Assembly (NCBI RefSeq): GCF_003260975.1
Contig: NZ_CP030041.1
Span: 4,529,501-4,593,500 of the forward strand
Source of the DNA: Echinicola strongylocentroti
GTDB lineage: Bacteria > Bacteroidota > Bacteroidia > Cytophagales > Cyclobacteriaceae
Direction of reading: 5' to 3'
Length of the DNA: 64,000 nucleotides
A program made the translations under genes and the position numbers. Position 1 is the stretch's first letter. Each line of letters starts with the position of its first letter. The notes beneath the pieces were generated by a model. It was not told where the DNA came from. It did not search any database and saw nothing but the letters and a program-made list of their open reading frames with translations. Of this stretch, positions 15,135 through 25,079 are shown one piece after another.

Positions 15135-18100
15135 TTACTTTATGTATTTATCCTTTAATTTCTGTCGTTTATTTCTGAACTCTTCCAGCTCACTATCTAC
15201 CAGGTAGGCTTTTATGCTTGTCGGTAAATTATCCAATTTGGAATCAATGGATTTCAGGAGTGTCAGCATCTCTGGGTCCGAATTGTTGATTGGCGTTATT
15301 GGGGTTTTAGTACCGTTTGACTCTCCGCCTTTATAGAACCCTCTGGTCTTTTCCTGCCGGATGGCCTCGATGGCCGGAAGCACATCGGCTACATAGGGAT
15401 GAGAGCGAATAAAGGACGGGACCACATATTCATCTTTATGGACATAACCCGTGAATTCTCCATACCGGTCGCCTATGCCCATTCCGGATCGTCCTGTGTC
15501 GCCTCCGGAATAGAAGGAAGTAACAGTAGATGAAGACCTCCTATTGCCTTGTGGACGCTGTGGAGTTTCTTTCTCTTTTTCGGTCCCGCCTTTCCATTCT
15601 GGTACAGAGGTAGAACTTAGCGCACTTTTAGCTTTGCCAATTGCTGCCAGAATTGCTCCTGTCATAGTGGCTAAATAACTGGCAAAGACTAAGGGATTAC
15701 CACCTGAACCTGCAATTACCTTAGGAACAACACTAGATAAACTGGCAGCAAGGTCAATTCCTATTTGGGCTGCAGTAAGTACTTTCTGAAACTTAGTCAG
15801 TTCTCCGGATTTGTTCCCAATAAAATCAATCGCCCCTCCTAATGCTTGGCTCATGCCTCTTGCAATTTCAATTCTCGCTTCAGCATTGGTCCGTTCTCCT
15901 TCTACTGATGCATCTCCATATTCTTTCTCAATTTTTTGTATTTCTTTCTCCCATTTTTCGATTATTTCTGCTTTATCAAATCCATGCTCGTCGGCCATAT
16001 CCAATAATTTTTGGAACCGATTATTGGTTTGTAGAATGGCCAATTCTTTTTCCTTGCCCAATGCCTCTAAAACTTTTGTAGCGGCTTCTTGTCTGTCCTG
16101 CTCAGCTTTATCGATGTAGGTAGATCTAATTAGGTCAAGTCGTTGTTCTTTTTCCAGTTCCAACTGGACAGATTCATCTACATACTCCTTTAAGGATATG
16201 GTACCTTGGTCATAAAAAGACTTAAGTTCAGCTTGCAGGGTGTCGTATTTTTGTTGGGTACGAATAATTTCCTGATTTTCTTCATCCATTCCAGCCATCT
16301 GGTATTCCTGACGTATTTGCCGGATTTTTTCCTGATAAGCTAGCCATTGCTTTTCCAGCTTTTCGAGTTCAGCTAAGGCTTTGTCAGGGTCAATTGGAAG
16401 GCCTGTATCATTACCTTTTTTATCGGGATCTCGATCATCCTTATACTTCGCGTTAACAGCTTTTACCTCTGTTGTCCTCATGCTTTGGAGTTCGGCCAAA
16501 GTATCTTCATACTGCTTATGGGTGGCTATTTGATTGTCCAGGTGTTCTTTTAGCTCTTTCTCGAGAAGGTCATATTTTTTGTTTACAGCAATTAGTTCAT
16601 TTTCTTTTCCAATATCAGTACCAGTAGATAGTGGGTTGTTTGATATCTTATCCTGAAATTCCTCCCATTTGTCTATTGTTTCATCACTTATTGAATTTTT
16701 AAGATTTATTCCTAAATCTTTTGCCAATTGGTTTTTAGCATCCATAAGCGCCTTGTTCTCTTCCAAGGATTCATTATAAGAATTTGTCTCAACTTTAAGC
16801 TTAGCAATTTCATCAATTAGTCCTCTGGAGTCTGATGTTCCAGGGTTTAAAAAGTCCCAAACAGAGGATTGTTTACCTGCTTCGTTAGCTAGATTTGTAG
16901 CAGTTTCAATAAGATTGTTTCCTTCTTTTAATTCCAGGTTGTATTTTTCAGCAATTGCCACCATTTGCTCTCTTACTCTTCTCTCGGTATCAGTTTTTTG
17001 AATAAGTTTATCCGCTACTTCTTCGCTCTGATCAATTATTTCCTCCTCCTTAATTTTTAGGGCGATGCTATTTATCATTTCCTCATTTGCCCTTGCTATT
17101 GCGTTTGCTAGTTCATTATTGGAGATTTTTTCAGCGTTGAGGTTACCCAAGTGTTGCGGATGATTTTCTATTAACTTATTTATAAGTTTTCTCCGCTCTT
17201 CCATCCCTTCATTAGTGGTTATAATTTGGGTATATAATTGCATCATCTCTGTCCTTTCTGCCTGCATAGTTTCAGACACAGGGATTTCGATCCATTCAGC
17301 CCATTTGGATACAAACCGATTCAAGCCATCCATTATGGCACTGTTTACGAACATCCCCGCCAGCCACTTCTGGACCTTCTCCAAGTTTGCGGCGAAGTTG
17401 TTGTTTTTGGTGTTGAATTCGTCGATTACGGAAGTGCCTTTTTCGAAGGATGAATTGGCGATGTCTTGCTGCTGGCGTAGTTTTTCCGTGTTATTGGCTA
17501 GGGTACCGAGTACGCCGACCACTCGCCCTCCATCCTGCTCCAGGTCGACCATTGTGGACGCCAGTTGGGTGATGCCATCGGAATTTCCCTTGACGCCTTC
17601 AAGCACGCGAAGGAATGCCTCATTGGCATCATTGTTCATCAGTTCCACGAACTCTGTTACTTCCAATTTGGCATACTTGGCGTATTGCTTGGCATTTTTG
17701 GCCATGTCCAGGAAGAGCTTGGAAAGGGCGGTGCTGGATACTTCTGAAGTCTGGCCCAAGCTGTCCAGCGTGGCACCTAGGCCAAGGATGTCCTGAATGG
17801 TGATCTTGGCCAGTGGCGCCACGCCGCCCATGCGTTTTGAGAATTCCACCAAGTAGCCCTCATTAGCGGTGGATGCCATGCCAAGATCATTAATGGCGGA
17901 CCCGACTTTGAGCAAGGAATCCTCAATGCCTAAAGCGGCTTTGATATCATAGGTGTCGGTAAGTTTACCCAGTTCACGCATGACTTTCTCCGGATCACCA
18001 AGCGCATCGCCAAGGGAGACGTTGATTTTATCAGCGGCGCGGACAAATCCCTCGATGTCTTTCCGGGAGGTGATCCCTAGGCGGCCGGCTATTTCCGCCA

Positions 18101-18716
18101 GTCCCAGTAGCTCCCTGCGTGGCGTTCGGGTGTTAAAAGTCTTCAGGGTTTTGCTGAGTTTTTCGAGCTCTTCATCGGTAAGGTTGGTAGTTTTCTGCAC
18201 ATCTGCCAAGGCGTCAGAAAGCCTTGCCGATCCGTCTATCATGGATTGGAACTGGCTGAATATTTCAGTCGCTCCTAGTGCAGATAGGGCAATAACCCCG
18301 AAACTCATCAGCTCTTTTTTGATGCCGCTAAAGAAGCCTTTGCTGCCGCGGAGTTCAGCGTTTTGGTTGCGGATCTCTTTATTTACATCCCGCAGCTCTG
18401 CCTTGAGGCGTTTGTAATCCTTGGTGCCGCTGGTGGTGGTATGCCGGATCTCGTTTCGTAGCTCACGCTGATACCTGGTCAGCTGGCCAAGGGTCATTCC
18501 GGATAGTCCCAGCTCTTCCCGTAGCCCGCGGATCTGCTTTCTGACGTCTGCCAATTTTTTGTTGGCCCGGACATATTCATCGGTGCCTTTCTTGGCATTC
18601 TTCATGTCGATCTGGAGCTCCTTGGCTTCCATTTCGAGCTTGCCGAGTTCGTTGATGCCTTGCTTGCCGTCCACCTGCAGGCGGACGCGGGAGATGTCTT
18701 CTTTTACTTTAGCCAT
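15135..18716 (-). CDS. phage tail tape measure protein
   Basis: 1193 aa, the longest protein in the window. Typical of tape measures: an N-terminal coiled coil (ELGKLEMEAKELQIDMKNAK), a conserved core with LAEIAGRLGITSRKDIEGFV and GMASTANEGYLVEFSKRMGG, hydrophobic helices, then long charged coiled coils and a Gly-rich C-terminal part. It sets tail length and helps DNA ejection. The length suggests a tail of medium to long size (inference). A short palindrome (18726-18748) lies immediately before the start. Confidence 0.9.
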   Translation of the reverse strand: MAKVKEDISRVRLQVDGKQGINELGKLEMEAKELQIDMKNAKKGTDEYVRANKKLADVRKQIRGLREELGLSGMTLGQLTRYQRELRNEIRHTTTSGTKDYKRLKAELRDVNKEIRNQNAELRGSKGFFSGIKKELMSFGVIALSALGATEIFSQFQSMIDGSARLSDALADVQKTTNLTDEELEKLSKTLKTFNTRTPRRELLGLAEIAGRLGITSRKDIEGFVRAADKINVSLGDALGDPEKVMRELGKLTDTYDIKAALGIEDSLLKVGSAINDLGMASTANEGYLVEFSKRMGGVAPLAKITIQDILGLGATLDSLGQTSEVSSTALSKLFLDMAKNAKQYAKYAKLEVTEFVELMNNDANEAFLRVLEGVKGNSDGITQLASTMVDLEQDGGRVVGVLGTLANNTEKLRQQQDIANSSFEKGTSVIDEFNTKNNNFAANLEKVQKWLAGMFVNSAIMDGLNRFVSKWAEWIEIPVSETMQAERTEMMQLYTQIITTNEGMEERRKLINKLIENHPQHLGNLNAEKISNNELANAIARANEEMINSIALKIKEEEIIDQSEEVADKLIQKTDTERRVREQMVAIAEKYNLELKEGNNLIETATNLANEAGKQSSVWDFLNPGTSDSRGLIDEIAKLKVETNSYNESLEENKALMDAKNQLAKDLGINLKNSISDETIDKWEEFQDKISNNPLSTGTDIGKENELIAVNKKYDLLEKELKEHLDNQIATHKQYEDTLAELQSMRTTEVKAVNAKYKDDRDPDKKGNDTGLPIDPDKALAELEKLEKQWLAYQEKIRQIRQEYQMAGMDEENQEIIRTQQKYDTLQAELKSFYDQGTISLKEYVDESVQLELEKEQRLDLIRSTYIDKAEQDRQEAATKVLEALGKEKELAILQTNNRFQKLLDMADEHGFDKAEIIEKWEKEIQKIEKEYGDASVEGERTNAEARIEIARGMSQALGGAIDFIGNKSGELTKFQKVLTAAQIGIDLAASLSSVVPKVIAGSGGNPLVFASYLATMTGAILAAIGKAKSALSSTSVPEWKGGTEKEKETPQRPQGNRRSSSTVTSFYSGGDTGRSGMGIGDRYGEFTGYVHKDEYVVPSFIRSHPYVADVLPAIEAIRQEKTRGFYKGGESNGTKTPITPINNSDPEMLTLLKSIDSKLDNLPTSIKAYLVDSELEEFRNKRQKLKDKYIK

Positions 18717-18725
18717 GGTAGTGAT

Positions 18726-18748
18726 CCCCTTCGGCTACGCTCAGGGGG
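18726..18748. repeat. CCCCTTCGGCTACGCTCAGGGG palindrome
   Basis: One of several short palindromes of the CCTTCGGCTCCGCTCAGG type common in Bacteroidota genomes. It lies 10 nt before the tape measure start. The related copy at 41601-41627 is inside a gene. Confidence 0.6.
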
Positions 18749-18945
18749 CATTAGTTGGTATGGGGCTAAATTGGAGGGAATTGGTGGGGGAGTGTAGGAC
18801 AAGTGTTTTGGAGAGGAAAAAAAATCAATTAAAAATCAATGGTAGTTTTATGGATTTAAAGTGATCACAGATTGGCCATTTTTTTGTTTTGTAGAATTGA
18901 TAAAAAAGATATTTCTTTGAAGTGAACCAATAATTAAATATAACA

Positions 18946-19197
18946 ATGGAGCACCATGAAAAAATCAATCCGAATATTATTAGAATCAATAATAGTCGTG
19001 TAGGACTAACAATAAACGATCCTGAAGGGAATCAAGAATTGCTTAAAATGTTTAACGACCTACCAGTAAACAAATCATTCAAATCCAAAATTTCAATAAA
19101 AGTTGAATTTGAAAAGGATGAGAAAATGAAAGAACAAGTATTTATGGAGTTTGATAATGTTTTACTTCAAACTAAGGAGGTCAGTTTTGGTTGGTAG
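18946..19197 (+). CDS. hypothetical cargo protein, 83 aa
   Basis: Plus-strand gene inside the minus-strand tail operon. The product starts MEHHEKINPNIIRINNSRVG and is soluble, with alternating strands. No motif is recognised. It is followed 45 nt later by a membrane protein in the same direction, and the pair ends at a terminator. The AT-rich composition and opposite strand mark the pair as a moron. Confidence 0.6.
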   Translation: MEHHEKINPNIIRINNSRVGLTINDPEGNQELLKMFNDLPVNKSFKSKISIKVEFEKDEKMKEQVFMEFDNVLLQTKEVSFGW

Positions 19198-19242
19198 CAA
19201 TTTTTATTCATTTTCTGATTTAAGTATAAAAGTTATTGTAAG

Positions 19243-19899
19243 ATGCCTCTTGATCAGTTTTATAAATTAATAGAAAATTCCACAGAAATTTGGGATTCAG
19301 GAATAGGTTTTCTGGTAATGATTTTTACTGGAATTCAGACGTTTATTGTTGTTGTTGCTTTTAAAGAGGGTAGAAAGTATTTACATCAGCATAGAGAGAA
19401 AATCAAGGAGGAAAGGAGATTAGAAGTGATATATAATACAATGAAATTTACAAAGAACTACATTAGCTGGTTGATGATTTTATACAGAATTCCAATTAGC
19501 ATAAAGGAGAAGATGGTAAAGGGAAGTCTTACTGAAAGTAAAGCTGCTTTGAAGATTATTGAGGAATATATTTCTAAAAGAAATCAATATTATGAGAAAA
19601 ATGAGCTTCATACTGATATTGATTTAAATGTTAAAATTTTAGGGGAAAAGAATATTTCAAGGGTTTGGAATAATCTTTCAGAAGCGGTTTCAGCAATAGA
19701 CCATAAATTTGAAGATTTAGGAAACCCCGACCATGGTTTAGATCCCGATAAAATTAGAAAAAAAGTTATGGCTATCCCTAATGGAATGTTGGATCAGAAT
19801 TATGATGAAAGTAGACAGGCATTAAGTAGTTATAAAAAGCTTATGGATTTGCTTTTAATAGAATATCGAAAAAAAATTACTCCAAAGGAGTTGCTTTAA
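19243..19899 (+). CDS. membrane-anchored cargo protein, 218 aa
   Basis: One N-terminal membrane helix (GIGFLVMIFTGIQTFIVVVAF, about residues 19-39) followed by a charged cytoplasmic helical domain of about 175 residues. The family is not recognised. The layout resembles other small inner-membrane proteins carried by prophages for host fitness or superinfection exclusion, and that of the first protein at 50897, but no homology is evident by eye. It is the second gene of a two-gene unit. Confidence 0.65.
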   Translation: MPLDQFYKLIENSTEIWDSGIGFLVMIFTGIQTFIVVVAFKEGRKYLHQHREKIKEERRLEVIYNTMKFTKNYISWLMILYRIPISIKEKMVKGSLTESKAALKIIEEYISKRNQYYEKNELHTDIDLNVKILGEKNISRVWNNLSEAVSAIDHKFEDLGNPDHGLDPDKIRKKVMAIPNGMLDQNYDESRQALSSYKKLMDLLLIEYRKKITPKELL

Positions 19900-19913
19900 A
19901 TTAAGCATATAGA

Positions 19914-19941
19914 AACAGGGCCTAAGCCCTGTTCTTTTACT
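19914..19941 (+). terminator. terminator of the 18946-19899 module
   Basis: AACAGGGC-CTAA-GCCCTGTT, a perfect 8-bp stem, followed by CTTTTACTTTTT. Confidence 0.85.
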
Positions 19942-20335
19942 TTTTAACAATCGGCAGAATCGATCTCAGAATACCAGTATGGACTTTATATTCTTCGCCA
20001 TCCTTGATCTTGAGGGCGTTGAAGGGGATGGGGACGAGGGAGACGGACTCCTGTTTTTCCTTGATGCCTTCCATGTCCTTGTCGTATTGCTCCTGTTTGG
20101 ATGGGGGGATGACCTGAATTTTTTCGCCGTTGTATTCCTGGTCTTGGGCGTAGAGGCTGAAGGCCTGTCTGGAGGCAGCTTCATATCGCTTGGCTACGGG
20201 CTCGGTGGATTGGAGGTTTTGGACGGTGTCCCAGGCGACTTCCGGATCAAGTTTTAAGTTGGCCAGGCTTTCGAGGCCTTTGTGGATGTTGAAAATCTCC
20301 CAAGCAGTAAGGTTGTGCTTCTTTGGTTTTTGCAT
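19937..20335 (-). CDS. hypothetical tail-region protein, 132 aa
   Basis: Soluble protein starting MQKPKKHNLTAWEIFNIHKG. It lies in a run of tail genes, 2 nt after the 86-aa gene, and is probably a tail or fibre accessory. It carries no recognised motif. Confidence 0.6.
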   Translation of the reverse strand: MQKPKKHNLTAWEIFNIHKGLESLANLKLDPEVAWDTVQNLQSTEPVAKRYEAASRQAFSLYAQDQEYNGEKIQVIPPSKQEQYDKDMEGIKEKQESVSLVPIPFNALKIKDGEEYKVHTGILRSILPIVKK

Positions 20336-20337
20336 GA

Positions 20338-20598
20338 TTATTTAATATTTGCTTGTACAAGTTTGTTAAAGGCTGCGAGGTCACTGGCCGGGACCGTGAT
20401 CACCTGACTGGCGAAATCTACCTGCGAGGCTCCTTTGTCCAGCGCTTCCTGGCTTGCAAAAACTTTATGCTCCACATAGATGTCCACAGTGCCGTCCGGC
20501 TTTTCTGGTTTTACATCAGCCCGATGAAAAACGTGTACAGCATCAGGGTAGGTAAAGTGATGTGCGGTTGATTGGTGAGGTTTTTTGATCGTTTTCAT
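20338..20598 (-). CDS. hypothetical tail-region protein, 86 aa
   Basis: Starts MKTIKKPHQSTAHHF, with a His-rich N-terminus and a C-terminal helix. It sits between the beta-propeller protein and the 132-aa protein with tight spacing, so it is likely co-transcribed with them. Function unknown. Confidence 0.6.
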   Translation of the reverse strand: MKTIKKPHQSTAHHFTYPDAVHVFHRADVKPEKPDGTVDIYVEHKVFASQEALDKGASQVDFASQVITVPASDLAAFNKLVQANIK

Positions 20599-20615
20599 GA
20601 TAACATAAATTATGG

Positions 20616-21572
20616 TTAGATTCCTTTGATTAGTCGCCCGTTGGCTCCTGCTGCAAGGATATAGTTCCCAAACTTGGCCAGTGATAGCAAATGATCCGAT
20701 ACGCCACTGGGCTCTATGGACCAGTTGATGCCGTCACCGCTTTGGATGATCGTTCCATTCTCGCCGCAAGCCAGCCAAAGGCTGTGATAATCGCTGTAAA
20801 TTACATCACGCAGGTTTTCTGACGTAGGACTGGATCTGCTGGTCCAGGAGGTGCCGTTTCCGCTGGTGATGATCGTGCCGTTATTGCCTACTGCCACATG
20901 CCGGATGGTGCCGGTGGTTCGGGAATAGATTCCGAATAAGTTGCTGGATGTAGGAGTGGACTCCAACGCCCAATAAGGACCATCTATGTCGAAGTAAAGG
21001 TTAAGGATGACCCCGCCATTACCACAAACAATGATCTCCGTGCTGATGGCATGGAGATCATTGGAGGTGTTTACACGGTCGTAATCCCCCCAGCTATTTA
21101 GGCCATCACTTACCGCGATAGTCCCGTTATCACCTACTGCGTAGAACCCATTCGATGATACCCTATACGTGATCCCGTTCAATGAACCGAATGAGCCAGT
21201 GGCTGTCGTCCATGACCCTGTGGTGGTCGTTGTGTAAAACAAATTTCCTGATGTAGCGGGTGCATAGAAGTAGCCCGTGCCAAAATGGATCACATCAGTA
21301 TAGATGTTCAGTCCAGGAGCTTGGCCCGTCCAAGAGCTACCGCTGTTAAAAGACCTACTAATCGCGTTCTGTCCTACCAGTACGATATCGGTATCTTGAT
21401 CAGCATCGACCCCAAGAATATCGAATGATGATCCAGTAGGAACATTTACCCACGTCAATATCCCAACGGGCCAAATCTGCGTAGATCCGGCCATGACCTT
21501 TTTTACATTAGAGGATCCGGCTTTAATCTTTCCGATCTGGGTGATGACGGTATTTCCTAATCTGATGGACAT
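20616..21572 (-). CDS. beta-propeller tail protein (YCF48/BNR-like repeats)
   Basis: 318 aa. After a 45-residue N-terminal part there are about six repeats of roughly 40 residues with the pattern VGNNGTIITSGNGTSWT, CGENGTIIQSGDGINW and VGDNGTIAVSDG. This G.NGTI..S.DG..W motif is typical of YCF48/BNR-type propellers. It directly follows the tail fibre gene, so a role as receptor-binding tip or fibre accessory is likely (inference). Confidence 0.75.
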   Translation of the reverse strand: MSIRLGNTVITQIGKIKAGSSNVKKVMAGSTQIWPVGILTWVNVPTGSSFDILGVDADQDTDIVLVGQNAISRSFNSGSSWTGQAPGLNIYTDVIHFGTGYFYAPATSGNLFYTTTTTGSWTTATGSFGSLNGITYRVSSNGFYAVGDNGTIAVSDGLNSWGDYDRVNTSNDLHAISTEIIVCGNGGVILNLYFDIDGPYWALESTPTSSNLFGIYSRTTGTIRHVAVGNNGTIITSGNGTSWTSRSSPTSENLRDVIYSDYHSLWLACGENGTIIQSGDGINWSIEPSGVSDHLLSLAKFGNYILAAGANGRLIKGI

Positions 21573-21575
21573 AAC

Positions 21576-24500
21576 CTAATCCTTTATAAAGGCGATGCTT
21601 GGCTTGGTGCCCAGGGCATCCCACTGCGCTTGTGTCCCTCTCCAAAAATTTGTTATGGTATCCGCTGATTGATCCACCCTGCCGTAGCGTGAGTCGTGGT
21701 TATGGGCGACTTGGGAGTATCTGGAATCGAGCTGGGAGTTGTTACGGACTTGACTGCCTCCGGTTCCGGAGATTACATAGCCTTGTGATTGCACCCAGCT
21801 TTGAGTCGCATAGCCATTCAGGTCGGATGATTGGAGGTATCTAGAATCAAGTTGTCCGTTACTTCTAACCTGTCCCGAGCCAGAGCCTATTGTTGCCTTT
21901 TCAAACCAACCCGACCAACTACTCCCGTCGTAGTATCTTTGCCAGCTCTGGTAATTCGCTCCTGACATAACTTCCTGAACCCTTCTTGAGCTGCCTCCAA
22001 TATGAGTTATACCCCATAGGTTACCAACCGCCCCTGATGGAGCACCGGTTGCCGAAGTAGGTGCAAGAAAGAATCCTTGTCCGGCTGTGTTTAAGCCCGA
22101 ATAAACAACGGCATAACCTAAACCGTAGTCTCGGAAATTCCCCCACCCAAAAGCTGTTTGACCGTTCAAAATCCTACTGTCATCACCCTGCGCTACCGTA
22201 CCTGATGTCGTGCCAAAATTCTTGTTAAATGCAGTATTTTTGGAGAATAGGGGTTCGTACCCACTTTGTACCCAACTTTGCGTGGCCGGGGTGGAGAGAT
22301 TGCCACTGTGCCATACTGTTCGATTGGAAATTCCGTCCGAATATTGAAGTCCATTGATGCCGCCCGCTTCATCTAGACGGATAGACGTGTTTGAAACGTC
22401 ATTCCTGATATCTAAACTACCCGTAGATGAGGATCCAAACCCTAAAAAAGCCTGCCTGGTAGCCCCATCGATCTCATAAATTGAAAAGTAACCTACATTG
22501 GAATTTCCCGAACCGGTACCTTTGATTCTGAAAGGAGAGAATGAAGCGCCCCATAATATACCGGTTTTGGTCTCATCGCCAGTTTTATGTATAACCGCAG
22601 AATCCAACGCATAGCCTTGAGAGCTTACCCAGCTTTCTGTAGCATAACCAGCAAGATCTGCACTAGTAAGGTAACCCTGTGATGTCACCCATGATTCTGT
22701 GGCAGGATTTAATAGATTGCCAGAATGCCACATCTCTCTCCATGAAGTACTTGGGTTAAGGGATAGGTTACCAGACCTAAAAAAATACCTATTGGCAGAT
22801 TGGGTAATTCCAATTTGGACACTTGTAGCAGACACGCTACTATTTTGAATAGTCTGAACCCATATTGTTTCTGCAAGAGGAAGATTAGTGGCTGAGGAAG
22901 TAAATAGTGTATAATTAGTCACTCCCTGCATGGTGCCGCCATCAGAAGCATTTCCACTTGATATCTGGGGTCTGGAAAAAACATAATCGCCCGATAGCTG
23001 GTATCTTGCATCTAATTGAGTATTCGTCCGCACTTGGGATCCCCCAGTACCACTAATAGTGTAACCTTGCGATTGCACCCAACTTTCTGTAGCATAGCCA
23101 TTCAGATCAGCACTCGTCAGATAACCAGCAAGCGCATGATTGCCCCATCCAAAAGCCGTCTGTCCATTCAGAATCCTACTGTCATTCCCCTGGGCCACGG
23201 TACCTGAAGTAGTTCCGAAATTCTTGTTAAATGCAGTGTTTTTGGAGAATAGGGGTTCGTACCCACTTTGTACCCAACTTTGCGTGGCCGGGGTGGAGAG
23301 ATTGCCACTGTGCCATACTGTTCGATTGGAAATTCCGTCCGAATATTGAAGTCCATTGATGCCGCCCGCTTCATCTAGACGGATAGACGTGCTTGAAACG
23401 TCATTCCTGATATCTAAACTACCCGTAGATGAGGATCCAAACCCTAAAAAAGCCTGCCTGGTAGCCCCATCGATCTCATAAATTGAAAAGTAACCTACAT
23501 TGGAATTTCCCGAACCGGTACCTTTGATTCTGAAAGGAGAGAATGAAGCGCCCCATAATATACCGGTTTTGGTCTCATCGCCAGTTTTATGTATAACCGC
23601 AGAATCCAACGCATAGCCTTGAGAGCTTACCCAGCTTTCTGTAGCATAACCAGCAAGATCTGCATTAGTAAGGTAACCCTGTGATGTCACCCATGATTCT
23701 GTGGCAGGATTTAATAGATTGCCAGAATGCCACATCTCTCTCCATGAAGTACTTGGGTTAAGGGATAGGTTACCAGACCTAAAAAAATACCTATTGGCAG
23801 ATTGGGTAATTCCAATTTGGACACTTGTAGCAGACACGCTACTATTTTGAATAGTCTGAACCCATATTGTTTCTGCAAGAGGAAGATTAGTGGCTGAGGA
23901 AGTAAATAGTGTATAATTAGTCACTCCCTGCATGGTGCCGCCATCAGAAGCATTTCCACTTGATATCTGGGGTCTGGAAAAAACATAATCGCCCGATAGC
24001 TGGTATCTCGCATCCAATTGGGTATTGGTTCGCACCTGACCGCCTCCGGTGCCGGATACTGCATAGCCTTGCGATGTTACCCAGCTTTCAGTGGCGTAGC
24101 CGTTGAGATCTGCACTGGTGAGATAACCAGCCAACGCATGATTGCCCCAACCAAAGGCCGTCTGACCATTCAAAATCCTACTGTCATTCCCCTGCGCTAC
24201 CGTGCCGGCAGCCGTTCCGAAATCCTTATTGAATGCAGTGTTTTTACTGAATATAGGCTCATAAAAAGCAGCATAATCTGCCGGTTGGGCGGTGATGACT
24301 CCTGTTCTACCGAAAACACTTGCTACGGCATCAGTATTCCTGACCACATCCCAAATGACACCATCGGCTATCGCCCAGTCTCCCACTTCATAATAGGTGC
24401 CATTATAAGTTCCTGCGGTTTGGGTTACGTAATAGTGGCCTTTGACGGTAGTGGGATCAGGTAAGGCTGGGGTGTTGGTGTTTGCGTTCCATTGCCCCTG

Positions 24501-25079
24501 GTAGCTGACATTCCCTAGCAAGGCATCATTGATCTGGGAAAGGGGTACTTTCCCATTAAGATCGAGTGTGGCCACGCCATTGACTATGCCTTTCTCCGAT
24601 TCTCGAATATATCGTCCATCCAAGTTGATGGTCAATCCGAAGAGCCCTTGTCGGGTAAAGGAGAGGTTACCCGTAGTTTCGTTAAAGTTTCCACCGGTAA
24701 TGCTCCGGGTGTAGGCCGTGTCCCAGTTGTTTTTATTGTAGCCCAGTTTCGGGGTAGTGCCGGCAAAAAAGTCATCCATCTGGGTTTTCGTGTAGAAAAG
24801 CCCTTTGGACTGGCCAAGGTTTATAAGCTGATCATCTGTCAGTGCGTAGGGGCTGACCAGTGGTGCCGTGAGGTCCCGGGATCCATCGGTCTTGACAAAT
24901 GATTCCAGTTCTTCCGGAAGGCCATAGATCTGTCCGATCTCATGATTGTGCTGATTGGAATTCAGCGCAGCCGACCCTGTATTGTTGATGTAGGCGGCCA
25001 TGATGCCTTGCCTGATACGGGTATTTTCTTGTCCGGGAAGGAGTCGTTTGAGTTGGGCTGCTAGTCTGGATTGGCTCAT
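21576..25079 (-). CDS. long repetitive tail fibre protein
   Basis: 1167 aa. The N-terminal third contains a trimeric fibre pattern (DLNGKVPLSQINDALLGNV). The rest consists of repeated units with GYATESWVTSQGY, TAFNKNFGTTSGTVAQGNDSR and WHSGN motifs and pyocin-knob-like segments (NYTLFTSSATNLPLAETIWVQ). No C-terminal S74 chaperone is seen; it ends FWRGTQAQWDALGTKPSIAFI. About 790 bp are present twice nearly unchanged (see repeats). It is the probable host-recognition fibre. Confidence 0.85.
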   Translation of the reverse strand: MSQSRLAAQLKRLLPGQENTRIRQGIMAAYINNTGSAALNSNQHNHEIGQIYGLPEELESFVKTDGSRDLTAPLVSPYALTDDQLINLGQSKGLFYTKTQMDDFFAGTTPKLGYNKNNWDTAYTRSITGGNFNETTGNLSFTRQGLFGLTINLDGRYIRESEKGIVNGVATLDLNGKVPLSQINDALLGNVSYQGQWNANTNTPALPDPTTVKGHYYVTQTAGTYNGTYYEVGDWAIADGVIWDVVRNTDAVASVFGRTGVITAQPADYAAFYEPIFSKNTAFNKDFGTAAGTVAQGNDSRILNGQTAFGWGNHALAGYLTSADLNGYATESWVTSQGYAVSGTGGGQVRTNTQLDARYQLSGDYVFSRPQISSGNASDGGTMQGVTNYTLFTSSATNLPLAETIWVQTIQNSSVSATSVQIGITQSANRYFFRSGNLSLNPSTSWREMWHSGNLLNPATESWVTSQGYLTNADLAGYATESWVSSQGYALDSAVIHKTGDETKTGILWGASFSPFRIKGTGSGNSNVGYFSIYEIDGATRQAFLGFGSSSTGSLDIRNDVSSTSIRLDEAGGINGLQYSDGISNRTVWHSGNLSTPATQSWVQSGYEPLFSKNTAFNKNFGTTSGTVAQGNDSRILNGQTAFGWGNHALAGYLTSADLNGYATESWVQSQGYTISGTGGSQVRTNTQLDARYQLSGDYVFSRPQISSGNASDGGTMQGVTNYTLFTSSATNLPLAETIWVQTIQNSSVSATSVQIGITQSANRYFFRSGNLSLNPSTSWREMWHSGNLLNPATESWVTSQGYLTSADLAGYATESWVSSQGYALDSAVIHKTGDETKTGILWGASFSPFRIKGTGSGNSNVGYFSIYEIDGATRQAFLGFGSSSTGSLDIRNDVSNTSIRLDEAGGINGLQYSDGISNRTVWHSGNLSTPATQSWVQSGYEPLFSKNTAFNKNFGTTSGTVAQGDDSRILNGQTAFGWGNFRDYGLGYAVVYSGLNTAGQGFFLAPTSATGAPSGAVGNLWGITHIGGSSRRVQEVMSGANYQSWQRYYDGSSWSGWFEKATIGSGSGQVRSNGQLDSRYLQSSDLNGYATQSWVQSQGYVISGTGGSQVRNNSQLDSRYSQVAHNHDSRYGRVDQSADTITNFWRGTQAQWDALGTKPSIAFIKD
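22219..23006 (-). repeat. fibre gene tandem duplication, copy 1
   Basis: Nearly identical to 23221-24008, at an offset of 1002 bp (334 codons), with only a handful of substitutions by eye. The linkers around it are similar in protein but have different codons, showing an older repeat recently homogenised. Confidence 0.85.
23221..24008 (-). repeat. fibre gene tandem duplication, copy 2
   Basis: Partner of 22219-23006. Differences include GTGTTTG versus GTGCTTG, which changes one Asn to Ser. Confidence 0.85.

Noticed and set aside
17215..17796. 193-aa plus-strand frame in the tape measure gene
   Set aside because: Antisense shadow with Ser/Thr-rich composition.
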